Shown: positions 1 through 11,218 of the stretch, piece after piece
Layout: each line of letters starts with the position of its first letter
How positions within the stretch are numbered: the stretch's first letter is position 1
The notes under the pieces: generated by a model
Seen by the model: the letters and a program-made list of their open reading frames with translations, nothing else
Told to the model about the DNA's origin: nothing
The model's database searches: none
Source: Eutypa lata
Taxonomy: Eukaryota; Ascomycota; Sordariomycetes; Xylariales; Diatrypaceae
Length of the DNA stretch: 64,000 nucleotides
Assembly (NCBI GenBank): GCA_022661535.1
Contig: JAKULF010000002.1
Location: 1,240,001 to 1,304,000 of the forward strand
Direction of reading: 5' to 3'
Made by a program: the position numbers and the translations under genes

Positions 1-337
1 TCGCCCGTGTTATGTGAATACCAAGTGTCAAATGAAACTTAAATCGTTTGTAAAAAGGGAAAGAAAGAATTCTCGCGGCCGGTCGATTCATATTCATCGA
101 TAAATCATTACACAAGACTTTGCCTCCCTGCCTGCCTGCGTCGTGCTTTGCCAGCCAACCATAGCATAGGTAAATCATTCATAAAGCCATTCATCCATCC
201 ATTCATCCCCTAGCCATCCAGCCACCCTAACCGCACACCAACATATATACTACCATCCAACCAATTTCCCTACCAACGTAGACATAAGGTAGCTGGCCAT
301 CATTTCTATTGACCTAGACCGACTAGTTGAACTACAC
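1..337. other. 3' flank of SMC4
   Basis: No gene seen. This is the downstream flank of the minus-strand SMC4 gene, rich in CCAT/CATC-type simple sequence around 180-270. No terminator-like element can be assigned. Confidence 0.5.
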
Positions 338-3300
338 CTACAAAGCCAAAGTAGTAGTAAGACCCCCACCCCCACCATGTCTCGCACTAGCACCTGCGGC
401 ACTAACACCAGCCCCAGTGCCACCGGGACGGTTGATGAAGTCCTTGTTCTCGATGGTGACGCTCTTGGTCATATGGTTGACCTTGTAGACGCCAACGAGG
501 CGGGCGGCCAGCTCGAACATGTTGTTGCGGAGCGAGATGACGATGAACTGGGCATTCTTGGTGCGCTCCTTGATGTAGTTGGCCACAATTGAAACCTGTG
601 GTTTGGTGTATGTGTTAGTCACAAACCTAATAGACAAAATAATAAATAATAAAAAATTGAAAGAACTTACATTTCTGAAATCCAACGCAGCATCAATCTC
701 ATCCATGACGTAAAGTGGTGTAGGCTTATAATGGTGCAGAGCGAAGACCAGGGCCAGACTACTCAGGGTCTTCTCGCCACCGGACAAATTGCTGATATTC
801 TTCCAGCTCTTCTTGGGCGGCATAACCGAAAACAAAATGCCCTCGCTGAAGGGATCAAGCGAGTCGACCAGCTCCAGCTCCGCGTTCCCGCCCATAGTGA
901 TCATCTGGTACATCTCCTTCAGCCTTAGGGAAATAGTGCCGAAGCCCTCCATGAAGCCCTCCAGGCGCAGGCGGCGCAGGTCGTCGCAGCGCTTCTTGGC
1001 GGCGTCGCGCTGCGAGACCGCCGTCGCGAGGTCCGAGGACCGCGCCGCGTGCTCCTCGACGCGCCGCCGGTACTCCGAGAGCACGCCGAGGTCGACGCTC
1101 GCGTTCTGCGTCTTCTCTTCGAGCGCCGCGATCTCGCCCTTCAGCGTCCCCTTGTCCATGTCTTTGAGCTCATCTTCCGTGTAGCGTGGGAGCTCTTCTG
1201 GCTGTCGTTGCTGCTGTTGCTGCTTCTTCTGCTTCTGCTTTGGTTGCTTCCGTTTTGGGGGCTTAGGTGATCCATCTTCGTCTTCATCTTCTGAATCTCG
1301 TTCCTCTGAATCATCATCTGCATCTTCTTCCTCGCCATCTTCCTCTTCGTCCTCCTCTTCTTCTTCATTCTCATCTTCCCCGCCTTCCTCGCCCTCAGGC
1401 CGCGGCTGTTTAGGGCCAGTGGGAGTAGCAGCCGCAGCTGCAGCCGGTGATTGCGTCTCGCCACCGATGAGGTCATTCACATTAGTCAGACTCAGTTTCC
1501 GCAGCTTTTCGTCCCAGTAGCGCAGCTGCCGCTGGTTCTCAACGAGGATCTTCTGGTTTTCCTCAAGCTTATTGCGCATCTCGATCTCAATAGCACGAGT
1601 CTCATTGAGTTCGCCCATCTTCTCATCGAGTTCCGATTTGAGACCTGCCAGCTCCTTCTTCTTGGCCACGAGCTCCTCTTCGGCCTCATCGACATTGGCT
1701 TGTAGCGACTCAGCCTTAGAGCCCTGATTCTCGACTTCCTCTTCCAGGGTCTCGAGATCGTGGATGGCGTTCTCGACTTCCTTGGTTGCCTTCGCGTGGT
1801 CCCGCTCCAGCTTCACCTTGGACTTCTCCGCCTTGGCTTTCCTCACCTCCGCATTGGAAATCTCCTCGTTATTGGAGGCGATGTCTTCCTTGATGGAGTC
1901 GACCTTGGACCGCTGGGCACGGAGCTTCTCACCACCAACTTCCATGATCTTGTCCTGGAGCTCCTTGATTTCGGCCTCCACGCCTTCGGTCTCGGCGTGC
2001 AGCTTCGCGACCTCCTTGTTCAGCTTGGCAATCTCCTTCTGCAGAGCCGCCACTCTGTTGTCGTCGGTCTGGGAGGGCTGGTGCTCCTTGCTCAGCTCCT
2101 TGACTCGTCTCTGGGAGTCGGCGAGGTTCTTCTCAGCGCTCTGGACTTCGAGGCCGATCTTCTGCATCTTCGTGTCAAGTTGAGGGATCTGCTGGTTCAA
2201 CTCCCTAAGTCGATTCTCGAGCTCCCGCTGCTTGTCCTGGAATTCTTGGAACTTCTGCTCGATCGTGTCACGATCGCTTTCAAGTTTAGTGACCTGCTCC
2301 TTAGACGTGTCTGCCACGAGCTTGCTAGACATTCCGCCCTTCCTCACGGTAGTCCCACCACCAGACATGGTACCACTCTTGTCGATGAGTTCTCCAGCGA
2401 GAGTGACCACACGCCACCTCTTAGCTCCGTATGCAATCCGGTTTGCTTGAGCTAGGTCTTTAGCCACCAGAGTATCTTGTAAGGCGTGGTAGAATGCCGG
2501 ACGGAATTTATTGTCCTTGGCGGTGATAAGATCGAATAGACGTGGAGCATTCTCGGGTGTCTGCATAGGGTCCATGCCCCGGACTCTCAGTTTGTCGAGA
2601 CACATGAAGTTACCACGTCCAAGATTTGTCTTGCGGAGATACTCAATGCACTGCTGTCCAGCCTCAACCGTATCGGTGACGAAGTTGTCCAAGGCACCAC
2701 ATGCTGTAGAGATGGCAACATCGTACTGTTGATCAATAGTACCGAGATTTCCTAGGCGACCATGGAAGCCATCGATACGACCAGACTCTTTCATCCGCAT
2801 CAACGCCGTAAGCACATTGCCCCGGTTCTGGTTCTGAGAAAGACTAGATCTAGCCTCATCGGCCTTCTGCCTCGCATTCGATACCTTGGAGCGGATTGCA
2901 GGTTCCATCTGGGAGATGTTCTCGAGTTCAGCCTCAACCTTCTTCGCTTCTTTCTCGAGCCTTGCCTTTTCGGCTTGGCACTCCTTGAGCTCAGAAAATT
3001 TAGCAGTCCGACCATTCTCAATGGATGCGATCTTGGTCTCCAACTCTTCAAGAGCAACGGCTCCCGCATTCGCCTTTTCCTCGAGGATGGTCATTTCGGA
3101 CTCAGCAACCGCAATGGCAGATTGCTTTTGGTTGATCTTCTCCTTCCACGGCTCGAGGGACTTCTGCTTAGCGGCAATCTGGTCCGAGAAAACTTGCGTC
3201 TTGCCTTTGAGGCTATCGCGGATCGTAGCAAGTTCGGCCTCCTCTTCCTGAAGTTGCTGCTCGAGGTTGGCGATTTCCTCGGCGCGAGAGGCAATGTCTT

Positions 3301-5099
3301 CAGTGCATTCTTCAACAGTCTCATCAGCATCGGCAGAAGACTTCTCAGCGTTGGCAATAGTCTTCTCGAGTTTCTTTCGCTTGTCGGTCAAGAACTTCCT
3401 CTTCTCGTCAAACTTGACTCTCTCTTGCTCAAACTTAGCTACTTCCTTGACAAGACCCTGGACATGCTTGTCTTGTGCCTCAAACTCCTTGCTACCTTTG
3501 GAGTAGGCCTTCTGTAGCTGTTTGATGATGTGTTCGCTGCCTTGGTGTTTCTCTAATTCGGCATCAAGCTGAGCTTGCATTTGACTAATGGCTTCCTGGA
3601 TGACTGCTAGATTGTTATTGCACTCGCTGAGGTGAAGTTGATATAGTGCTGATTGTTTCATGACAAGCTCATTTTCGTCACGGACATAAGCTAAGGCCTT
3701 ATCCTTCTTGTCCTCCAGGCTGTTCTTCTCCTTTTCCACGTGCTGTACACGACCGCTCTTTTCCATGCAGATCTCATTGAGAGTCTCTACCTCGGTGGCT
3801 GATTCCTCGATAGGCTGCTTGTACTTGGAGGTTCCAATGATATCCTCCAAATATTCGAGTAGACCATCCTCGTGTTCATTGGCGGCTTTCGGCTTCATCT
3901 GGGCAATAGACTCGACCTCACCCTGAAGGATGAGGAAACGCTTGTGGTCCAGATCAATACCTCGATCTCGTAGAAGGGTTGTCACAATGGTGAAGTTCGA
4001 TTCCTTGCCATTGATGTAGTATTTGCTAGAATTGTTCTTGAATGCTCTCCTCGAGATGACGAGCTGGGAGTCAGGTACAACGTGGGTACCTTCACCAGGC
4101 TATATATGTATCTGTTAGTAAGTGTTCTCTCATGATAGGGTCGGTGGTGCAGCGTGATGAACTGACAATATCAGTGACCTCTTGGAAATGAACAGCGACT
4201 TCACAATGGTCTAGGTTGGGGAAGGCGGCAGAGTTGTGGATCAAGGCTGAGATCTTGCCCTGACGCATCTTGCTGGCTCGGAAACCAAAGACGAAGAGAA
4301 GTGAGTCAATAACATTGGATTTGCCGGAACCATTGGGACCAACTACGGATGAGAAGGACGCGTGGAAAGGACCAACTTCTTGTCGACCGGCGTAACTCTT
4401 AAAGTTATTTAGAATAAGATACGTGATGACCAAACGGTTCTTAGGACCGGTTTCTTCGACTACAGGCATAGCCATAGTTCGCGACTTCAGCACGATATCC
4501 ATAGGCTTCTCAAGTATCGTGTCCATGGGTTTAATGGGCTTGATCTGAGTAACTGTGTCATCGGGTGATGGCCGTTTCTGTTCGTTGATGCTATGGTTGG
4601 TAATATCAGCCAATGGAGCGGCTTGGAGTTCTGACGGTTCCTCGGAATGTCTGGGTGTAGGTAATGGAATCTGCTCCTCGGGGGCATCCGGTGTAGTCTC
4701 CTTGCTTGGATTCTTGGGTGCAACACTCTTTCTTTTCCGGGATGCAGGCTTCTTTGCAGGTGATTCAGGTGCAATTACGGTAGCTGTGGATTGATCGGGG
4801 TCCAATATCTCGCTTGGTTCAATGGAGGGTGGCGAGGATGCTGATGCTACTGAAGCGACACTCTTCCTAGAGCGAGCGGGGCGAGGTGTCGCACGGGGTG
4901 TCGCATTAGGTGCTACCGATTTCCTAGATTTCCGTGGACTTCTGGTTGGAGCAGGGGCTTCTGGGGTGAAGTCATCTTCGCTTTCTTCTTGAATCTTCTT
5001 GGTAGTGTTTGCGGCGACTTCTTCTTCTTCCTCATCTGACTCCTCGACAATAGCTGCGCGCCGGGCAGCGGCGGCGCGACGGGTTGGTCTCCCCGACAT
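338..5099 (-). CDS. SMC4: Condensin subunit SMC4 (chromosome-segregation ATPase)
   Basis: Core ATPase of condensin, which pairs with SMC2 to compact mitotic chromosomes in the nucleus. Exons read 5099-4167, 4099-671 and 595-338, giving 1539 aa, normal for fungal SMC4. The introns are 67 nt (4166-4100) and 75 nt (670-596); the second is a multiple of three without a stop, so an unspliced reading hides it inside the ATPase. Residues 1-215 are a basic/acidic disordered tail. Walker A GPNGSGKS lies near 254-261, the first coiled coil at about 390-745, the hinge at about 753-905, the second coil to about 1190, the signature LSGGEK near 1416 and Walker B LYVMDEIDAA near 1440. An Ala-, acid- and Gln-rich insert at about 1193-1279 interrupts the C-terminal coil. 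Fungal SMC4 proteins often carry an insert here. The neighbouring ELYS-like gene is divergent. Confidence 0.96.
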
Positions 5100-5666
5100 T
5101 ATAGGGGTAGGGTTAGTTATTTCTAGGAGAGTTCGAATTCAAAGGAAGTTACACGCTTAAACGGGAATATTAGTGTTAAATCAAAGTGGCCAGGATAGTG
5201 TCGTGTTGTCATAAAATCCGACCCTGTTGGTTAATTGAAGTAGGTATGATGTGTTGATGTGATTTGAGGTTGATCGGTTGCTTTGCGGTGATGCGGTGAT
5301 GCGGAGCCCGAAAGTAAACAAAAACAATTAGCCCCACCAAATAAAGGATTAGCCCTAAGCTAGCACTGAACGCCCTCCAAACATCAAAGCTCCCATCTCC
5401 AGTTTAACGCGTTCTCCTCCTATTGGAACACGAAATGTCTCATCCGAAGAAATCCCGACCCATCTGCTTGGGTTGCAATTCTTCTACCGGGTATTCCTAA
5501 ATTCGATATATGCGTTGATCAGGAACAGTTCATCCCTTCCCTACCAGGTACATACAGGTCGAAAGCTACCAACTCTACCTTTGTATACTTTCCAGCGCCT
5601 CGTCTCTCAACCGTACCAGATCAGACCAGATAATATAGTCGGATTCGAATTGAATACTAATCCAAG
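5100..5666. promoter_or_regulatory. Shared divergent promoter SMC4 / ELYS-like gene
   Basis: A 567-bp spacer separates two start codons facing away from each other, so both promoters must lie here. No TATA box is obvious. This is inferred from gene orientation only. Confidence 0.5.
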
Positions 5667-6749
5667 ATGCTCGATTATACACAATTCGATCAGGTATTCG
5701 GGTCGTTGAACCCCTTCCCATTCGACAAGTCCTGGTCTCAAAAGATTGAATCTCACCGTCGTAAGTTCGATGGAGCTCTCTTCTTCGACCGGGTTCTGGG
5801 TGCTCTGAACCTCGGCCAAGGTATGTGCATTTAACACCTTCGCAACATGCCGCAATGCATTCAGTATTCTAGAAGGGCTTAATATTGAGAGAGAATACAT
5901 TTCTAACCTAAATATGAACTACGTCTAGCCGCCAAGAGCTACCCACCCAAGAACGAGAACGCCCTCCGACAACTACATCAACAAGTCTGCGATGCAAGCA
6001 ATGTAGCAATGCACCACAAGCTATCTATCCTCTACTACCTCCTTCTCGACCTCGACGAGCGCCACGTAGAGCAGCAAGAACAACAGCAGCAGCAACAGCA
6101 GCAACGCCGCCCTTCTCACATCGACAGTCTCGCCGAAGACTTCGCCGCGCGCGCCGCCGTACCCCAGAAATACTCCATCTTCATGAAAGGACTCTGGCTG
6201 ATGGACGCCGGCGCATTCGAGTCGGCCCTCGAGTACCTAACGCACCCATCCCTCGTGCCCGACTTCGCCGACGACATTATCGTCGCCCTGGCGCGTCACG
6301 CCTCTTCTTCTAAGAACGGACCCACGCTCCCATTAGCCTACTACCACGCCGTGCAGCCCATCCTGCGCACCTCCCAGGCGCAAGAAGCCCTCTTCGACGC
6401 GCTCGCGCAATCCAGCATCTCCGAGGCACTGGCCTTCGCGCGCGCCCGCCCCGAGTTCGTGCACCAGCAGCTGTTCCGGCGCTTGGTCCTAGGGGCGTTG
6501 GACCCCGCGCGCCCCCACCACGATCATGGCGACGAGCTCGCTAGTCTCTTGCTCGATGGGGATGAAGAGCGCTGGCTCGTCGAGACGCTGAGTAGTGGAC
6601 CCGAGGCTAAGAGGTTGAGGGGCGCCAAGGATACCCTCCTTATGCGCCGCATTGCGCGCGGTGAGGTTGGTTCGGCAGGTGAGAAGGGGAAGGGCGATTG
6701 GGCTGTTGTGCTGGAAGGGTTTAGGGCGGGGAGTGGAGGACGTGCGTGA
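5667..6749 (+). CDS. ELYS-like nuclear pore complex assembly protein
   Basis: Exons are 5667-5820 and 5929-6749, separated by a 108-nt intron (GTATGT...CTAG), giving 324 aa. The protein begins MLDYTQFDQVFGSL and continues into an all-helical region with FFDRVLGALNLGQ, then LSILYYLLLDLDER. This is the pattern of the fungal ELYS domain (PF13934), whose members attach to the Nup107/Nup84 outer-ring complex at the nuclear pore. A polyglutamine run from a (CAG)n tract (about 6073-6103) interrupts the first helical block. The reading frame without the first exon would lack the N-terminal motif, so the start at 5667 is preferred. Family assignment rests on recalled motif resemblance, not a search. 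Confidence 0.78.
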
Positions 6750-7448
6750 TAATCGTGTGATGGATACGATTTGATGGTATTGTTGCGTGTTTCGACATCA
6801 GGGGTTCAATTCTGGGTTTTCTGGTTGCATAGCGTTGGCATCGGCGTTTGATTGATAAAACTCATCATTCATGTGTTGTAGGAGTAAAGTCATCTGTACA
6901 AGAATGAAACAGATAAGGGGTGGGTGAGTGAGTAATACCCAGTTATCCATGATATGATACTTAATTGTTGCTTTTCCCTTTGCTGTTATTATAACATGAT
7001 TGTATCAGCAATGACAGCCGAATCATCATAAACGCATCAAATATATCTATGTACTTAAGTGATCTGATCGAGCACAACTATATCAGATATCATAACGTTG
7101 CATCACGATAACACCTGCATACCTAGGTAGGTACGAAACGGACGTAGATCCTAGATCGGTCGAGCTATAGGATAGCAAAAACACGGGATAACTAACTGTC
7201 TTATCGACCAACGCAACGGCCTATCAACCCCGCTACGTGAAGCATTCATATATAGGTAGACACTGATAAATACCCGGGATCTCCTAACTTAAGCCTTCTT
7301 TTCTTTTCCTACAGTATACTATCTTCAAAGTAAGAAACACAAGCTTCCCATCGCAATAATCCCAAATAACGTGTTGACCTTACCTACCTCCCTACATCCC
7401 TAACCATCACATACGTACAGTATCAGTAACCCCAACTCTCCAAAAGCC
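6750..7448. other. Intergenic, AT-leaning
   Basis: No coding signal. It holds the 3' flank of the ELYS-like gene and the promoter of the isochorismatase-like gene; the last 150 bases are pyrimidine-rich, as is usual just upstream of fungal starts. Confidence 0.5.
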
Positions 7449-8660
7449 ATGCCAGAAACAGATACAGCCAGCAGCATACCCATCGGCACCCCACCCCACC
7501 AATGGACATACACGCCCTCGACGCGCACCTACAGCTTAGTCCGGCAGTCATCCCAACATCCCCCCTTCGTCTTCGGAACCACCCAAGGCCCGCCCGACAT
7601 ATCGGTCGCCGTGGCGCCGGAACTCACGGCTCTCGTCGTCGTCGACATGCAGAACTACTTCCTGCATCCGACCTGCAGTGATCATCCAGCGGGCCTCGCG
7701 GCCGTGGGGCCCGTGTTGGATGTTGTTGCGAAGTGTCGTGAGGTCGGCATCAAGGTCAGTCTAAGTAGTTAATCGATTCAGTTTAATTAGTTACTTTACA
7801 TCAAGTAGGGAGGTAGCAGTAGTTGGAGTAAGTTGGGCACTTATGTGTGTGGCTGTTTGTTAGGTACTTATGTATGTAGTTAGACAGACTAGCATAGTGC
7901 AGTGTAGTACAAACCCCCGGAGGATATATATGATATATATAGGTAGCTCGAATAGAAAGGAGTAGACTCAAGCAGGCCCCTCGTTATTAGCTAACGACCT
8001 CCATCAGGTAATCTGGCTCAACTGGGGCCTCAACGAAACAGACATAGCCACCCTCCCCGCAGCGACCATCCACAGCTTCAGGAAAGGGTTCGTCGACCCG
8101 CCCACAGCAGACGCCGCAGTCGCGGGCACGCAGCAGCAGCAGCGCCCTACCTTCGGCGACGACATGGGCTCGGACCGTGGCCATCTCCTCATGAAGGGAT
8201 CCTGGAACGCAGAGCTCTACGGGCCCCTGAAGGATGCAGCACAAGCACAACCACTAGACGATAATATTCTCGTAGCCAAGGACCGCGTCTCCGGGTTCTG
8301 GAAGGGAGACACGGAGTTCGCGCGGGAGTTGGCGAAACGTGGGATCAAGACCCTGCTGTTCGCCGGTGTCAATACGAATCAGTGCGTCCTGGGTACACTC
8401 CTCGATGCGTATTTCAGGGGCTTCGATTGCGTGTTGCTGGATGATTGTTGCGCTACTACTACGCCGGGGGCGAAGGAGGTCGTAGGTTTGGATGTCTCGG
8501 TACGTTTGTGTTGTTCCCTTTTTTGCTTACGATGCGGTATTAGGCATGCAATGTTGTGGTCTGGATCATTATGCATGCTGACGTGTGGTCAATTAACTAG
8601 CGGTTGTACGGGTTTGTGACGGACAGCTCTGCTTTCGCGAAGGGTAAGGTGGGCGTTTGA
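7449..8660 (+). CDS. Isochorismatase-like cysteine hydrolase
   Basis: Exons are 7449-7754, 8008-8499 and 8601-8660, giving 285 aa. The first intron is long for this window (253 nt); the second is 101 nt. The fold is the isochorismatase/nicotinamidase alpha/beta hydrolase family. The catalytic triad can be placed as Asp66 (in VVVDMQNYF), Lys193 (in VAKDRVSGFW) and Cys228 (in GVNTNQCVL). An insertion rich in Gln lies before the lysine. The protein has no signal peptide and is probably cytosolic. The natural substrate cannot be told from sequence; family members hydrolyse isochorismate, nicotinamide, N-carbamoyl amides and similar compounds. It is convergent with the terpene synthase gene 250 bp away, so membership in that cluster is possible but unproven. 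Confidence 0.88.
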
Positions 8661-8913
8661 TCTTGCTGATATCGTAGGCAGCCTTTTTTTCAAGTGAGCT
8701 GACTTCTTCGGGTGAATCTGGGGATGTCTTCATTAAAGGGTAATTTGTCAAAATAAAAAGAAATCAAGATTTTTTGCTGGTAAGAGGCTAGATGAACCTT
8801 TAGGATTGTTTTCATTACAGCTCAACTGAGATTTCTATAACAAATACGTAGATAAATACAATGAATTTCCAAATAAGAATGTATCCCCATTGCGATATTC
8901 GATAGTTAACTAC

Positions 8914-10677
8914 CTAAGCAGTATCTAACCTCACTACCCCTGTCTTTCGAACATTCTCTCCATCCTTGCCAAGATAGCGTTGTGATCTATAACTATCTCG
9001 AATGTTAGAACCTGCGTAAAGTTTCGTTTAAGCAGCTGCAGCAACACTATTAATGACATACCTCCAATCGAGATTACCCCTGACTTGATCTAGTGCACCT
9101 CCTAGATATCGCTGTACCTCCCTATCGGTATTGCAATCCCAACATGGCACTTGTGATAGAGCAAAGTCCCACCGCCTCATGGAATGTTTGATAAGCTCGT
9201 AAGAGTGGTCAATCGCTTCCTGTACTGAGCATCCCCTCTCCCGGCGAAGAACATAGATGATATTGTCCTCGCTAAGGGTGTTCTGAAAGAGAATGATATA
9301 TCAGCTTACATCCAGCTGTGGATGAGAGTGGAGTGGAGTGGGCAGCTACCTGTTCTTTCTTATAGGATACCAGGTCGTTATGACTATAGAATGATTGTTA
9401 GGATCTCCATTCAGTTGGGAGGCATCTATAGTGCAATTGACACAAATAGCCCGGCTGTGAAAAGGGGGACGAAGGGTATACAATGTCATCATCTCCCGGC
9501 ATAGCTCCTCTGCTTCTCTGATAGAAGGGTGGTTTATAACTTCATCAGGCAAGTTAATGCCGTAGCCAATCCTAACGAACATCGTCTTAGCATCGAAATA
9601 ATAGTGTTTCAGGAAGGAGCCACCCTACTGGAGAACGACCTGGCACGGGTACAACCCGATGGAATGTGCGCGGCCCTTGAGATACATGTCCAAGGTCTGG
9701 TCTAGCCGTGGACACTGGGAGGACCTAAATCGGTTGTCGACTTGAAGGATTATGCCTTCGAAATAATGTCTCAGTGCACCGATGAATCGTTTCTGCAGAT
9801 CTGCGATAACACATGCTTAGTAGGAAGGCATTTCCAATGTCTCCCGAGAACTTACCAATAGATGCAGTCTGAAGTGAGATTAGTTTATCAGGAACTTCTA
9901 TCAGGTACTTGATCTGCAATTTCGAACGTACCTCTAAGATCCGTTGCCAAATGCTTGTGTACATATGTCGCAGCGGGTGCTGGTGGGGATCTGTATCGAC
10001 GGTTTCGCCAGCAACTAGAGCCAGGTACACATCGAGCTCCTGTCTAGCCGCCTCAGGGGCTTCGGCAAGACTGTCGTCGTCAAACACTTTTGAGGGTTTT
10101 ATTAGCTCGTTCTCAATTCACAGGGGCAAAGTTACATGCGTACTATCATCGAAGCAAAAAACCTGTGTATTGACTTGTAAGCATAGTCCTTGAGGGCCAA
10201 ACTTCGAGGAGTATGTTACCGGTCAGACTAACCCAAGACATATACTCGGCCACGATACGAAACCCTTCCGGGCTTGAGTCGGGACAGAACGACGCGGCTA
10301 AATTAAGGAAATCGGAGGTTTTGAATTTCAACCATTCTTTCTCGTTGAGGTGAAGCATACTAGGTAGGTATTAGAGTAAATATCGGTACATGTCGATTCA
10401 ACCATTTGACATAGACAGGTATTGGTTTGACTTTGATAATAGGTGGTAACAAATACCTTTTAGCCCATTCCTCAATTTCATCCTTGACTGGTGTGTAGTA
10501 CCATTGGCAGATACGTGACTGAGGCGCGAATATTCCGATGAAGAGGTCTGGCAAGATCATCTCAGTGGGACTAGCTGTATCTCTTTCGTTAGTTTGTTTA
10601 TGCTTGACGTTACTGAGTCCACCATTGCTAACAGTCTGGCCATTGGTGCCTTCGAATGGGGTCTTGCTGTATTCCAT
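8914..10677 (-). CDS. Class I terpene synthase (sesquiterpene-cyclase type)
   Basis: Ten exons can be joined in frame: 10677-10457, 10359-10233, 10162-10144, 10086-9932, 9868-9856, 9800-9640, 9585-9482, 9383-9350, 9282-9062 and 8992-8914, giving 377 aa, the usual size for fungal sesquiterpene synthases. It ionises and cyclises a prenyl diphosphate, presumably farnesyl diphosphate. Visible motifs in order are LPDLF near 43, the first metal motif DDMFD at 121-125, IGYGINLPDEV, the NSE/DTE motif NDLVSYKKE at 269-277, and the C-terminal RY pair at 357-358 that contacts diphosphate. Two exons are tiny (19 and 13 nt). An in-frame stop near 9627 is removed by a 54-nt intron, and the last acceptor is the AG after a CTAAC branch site. 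Expression is likely shared with the divergent P450. The product cannot be predicted. Confidence 0.88.
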
Positions 10678-11218
10678 AATGATGCAGAAATTGAGCTTTG
10701 CTAGTGGTGGGCTGTTCCTATCTGCTCACCACGGAGGATGGTGAACACTACTTTGCGAGGTCAAAATAGAGGTGCTTGAGACATTTAATAGCCCTCTATG
10801 TAAGTCTTTCATAATTTGTACAGTGGTCAAGGGGTTGTGGGCTCTTATCGTTTTAGGCTCGCTGATTGTAACCTAGTAATATATGCATGGTCATCTTATT
10901 TCCATGATGACGCTGGCTTGAATGTATTTTCTACTTGGTTACGTAGAATCATCTCCGCGGGCCATAGTACCAATGCTTACATTTCTGGGTCGCTTCTACG
11001 AGATCTACCCTCTTATCAATACTTGACTTATCGTCTCCGTCTTGAACGAACCTTCTCAAAGAAATAGCCTCCAAATTCTCCGCTAAGGAAGTATAACAAG
11101 GATGTAAGGGTTTGGAACCGAGGTTCTATTTGACTAACAATTTTCTTTGGTCCTAATGTCCAAGCTGCTGATAATAGTTGTTGACTCTTATTAGGCAAGG
11201 ATGTGATGGAATTTTATT
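10678..11218. promoter_or_regulatory. Shared divergent promoter terpene synthase / P450
   Basis: A 541-bp spacer lies between two divergently transcribed biosynthetic genes. It contains the perfect palindrome GAACCGAGGTTC at 11115-11126, about 90 bp before the P450 start. Short reading frames here have no family resemblance. Co-regulation is inferred from orientation. Confidence 0.55.
11115..11126. promoter_or_regulatory. Palindromic candidate operator GAACCGAGGTTC
   Basis: A perfect 12-bp inverted repeat (GAACC-GA-GGTTC) inside the shared terpene synthase/P450 promoter. Dimeric fungal Zn2Cys6 regulators bind inverted repeats of this general shape, but no known factor is matched and no second copy was noticed in the cluster. 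Confidence 0.25.

Noticed and set aside
1760..2455. Long plus-strand frame opposite SMC4
   Set aside because: It is the antisense shadow of the SMC4 coiled coil; the leucine-rich look comes from reverse-complemented Glu/Lys codons.
5607..5900. Minus-strand frame over the ELYS-like first exon
   Set aside because: The plus strand gives a spliced product with ELYS motifs; the minus frame has none.
9005..9061. Apparent frame break before the last terpene synthase exon
   Set aside because: Using the AG at 8993, just after a CTAAC branch site, restores the frame and the RY motif.
9615..9640. In-frame stop in the terpene synthase
   Set aside because: It lies inside a 54-nt GT-AG intron (9639-9586) whose removal restores the family pattern, so the gene is not a pseudogene.
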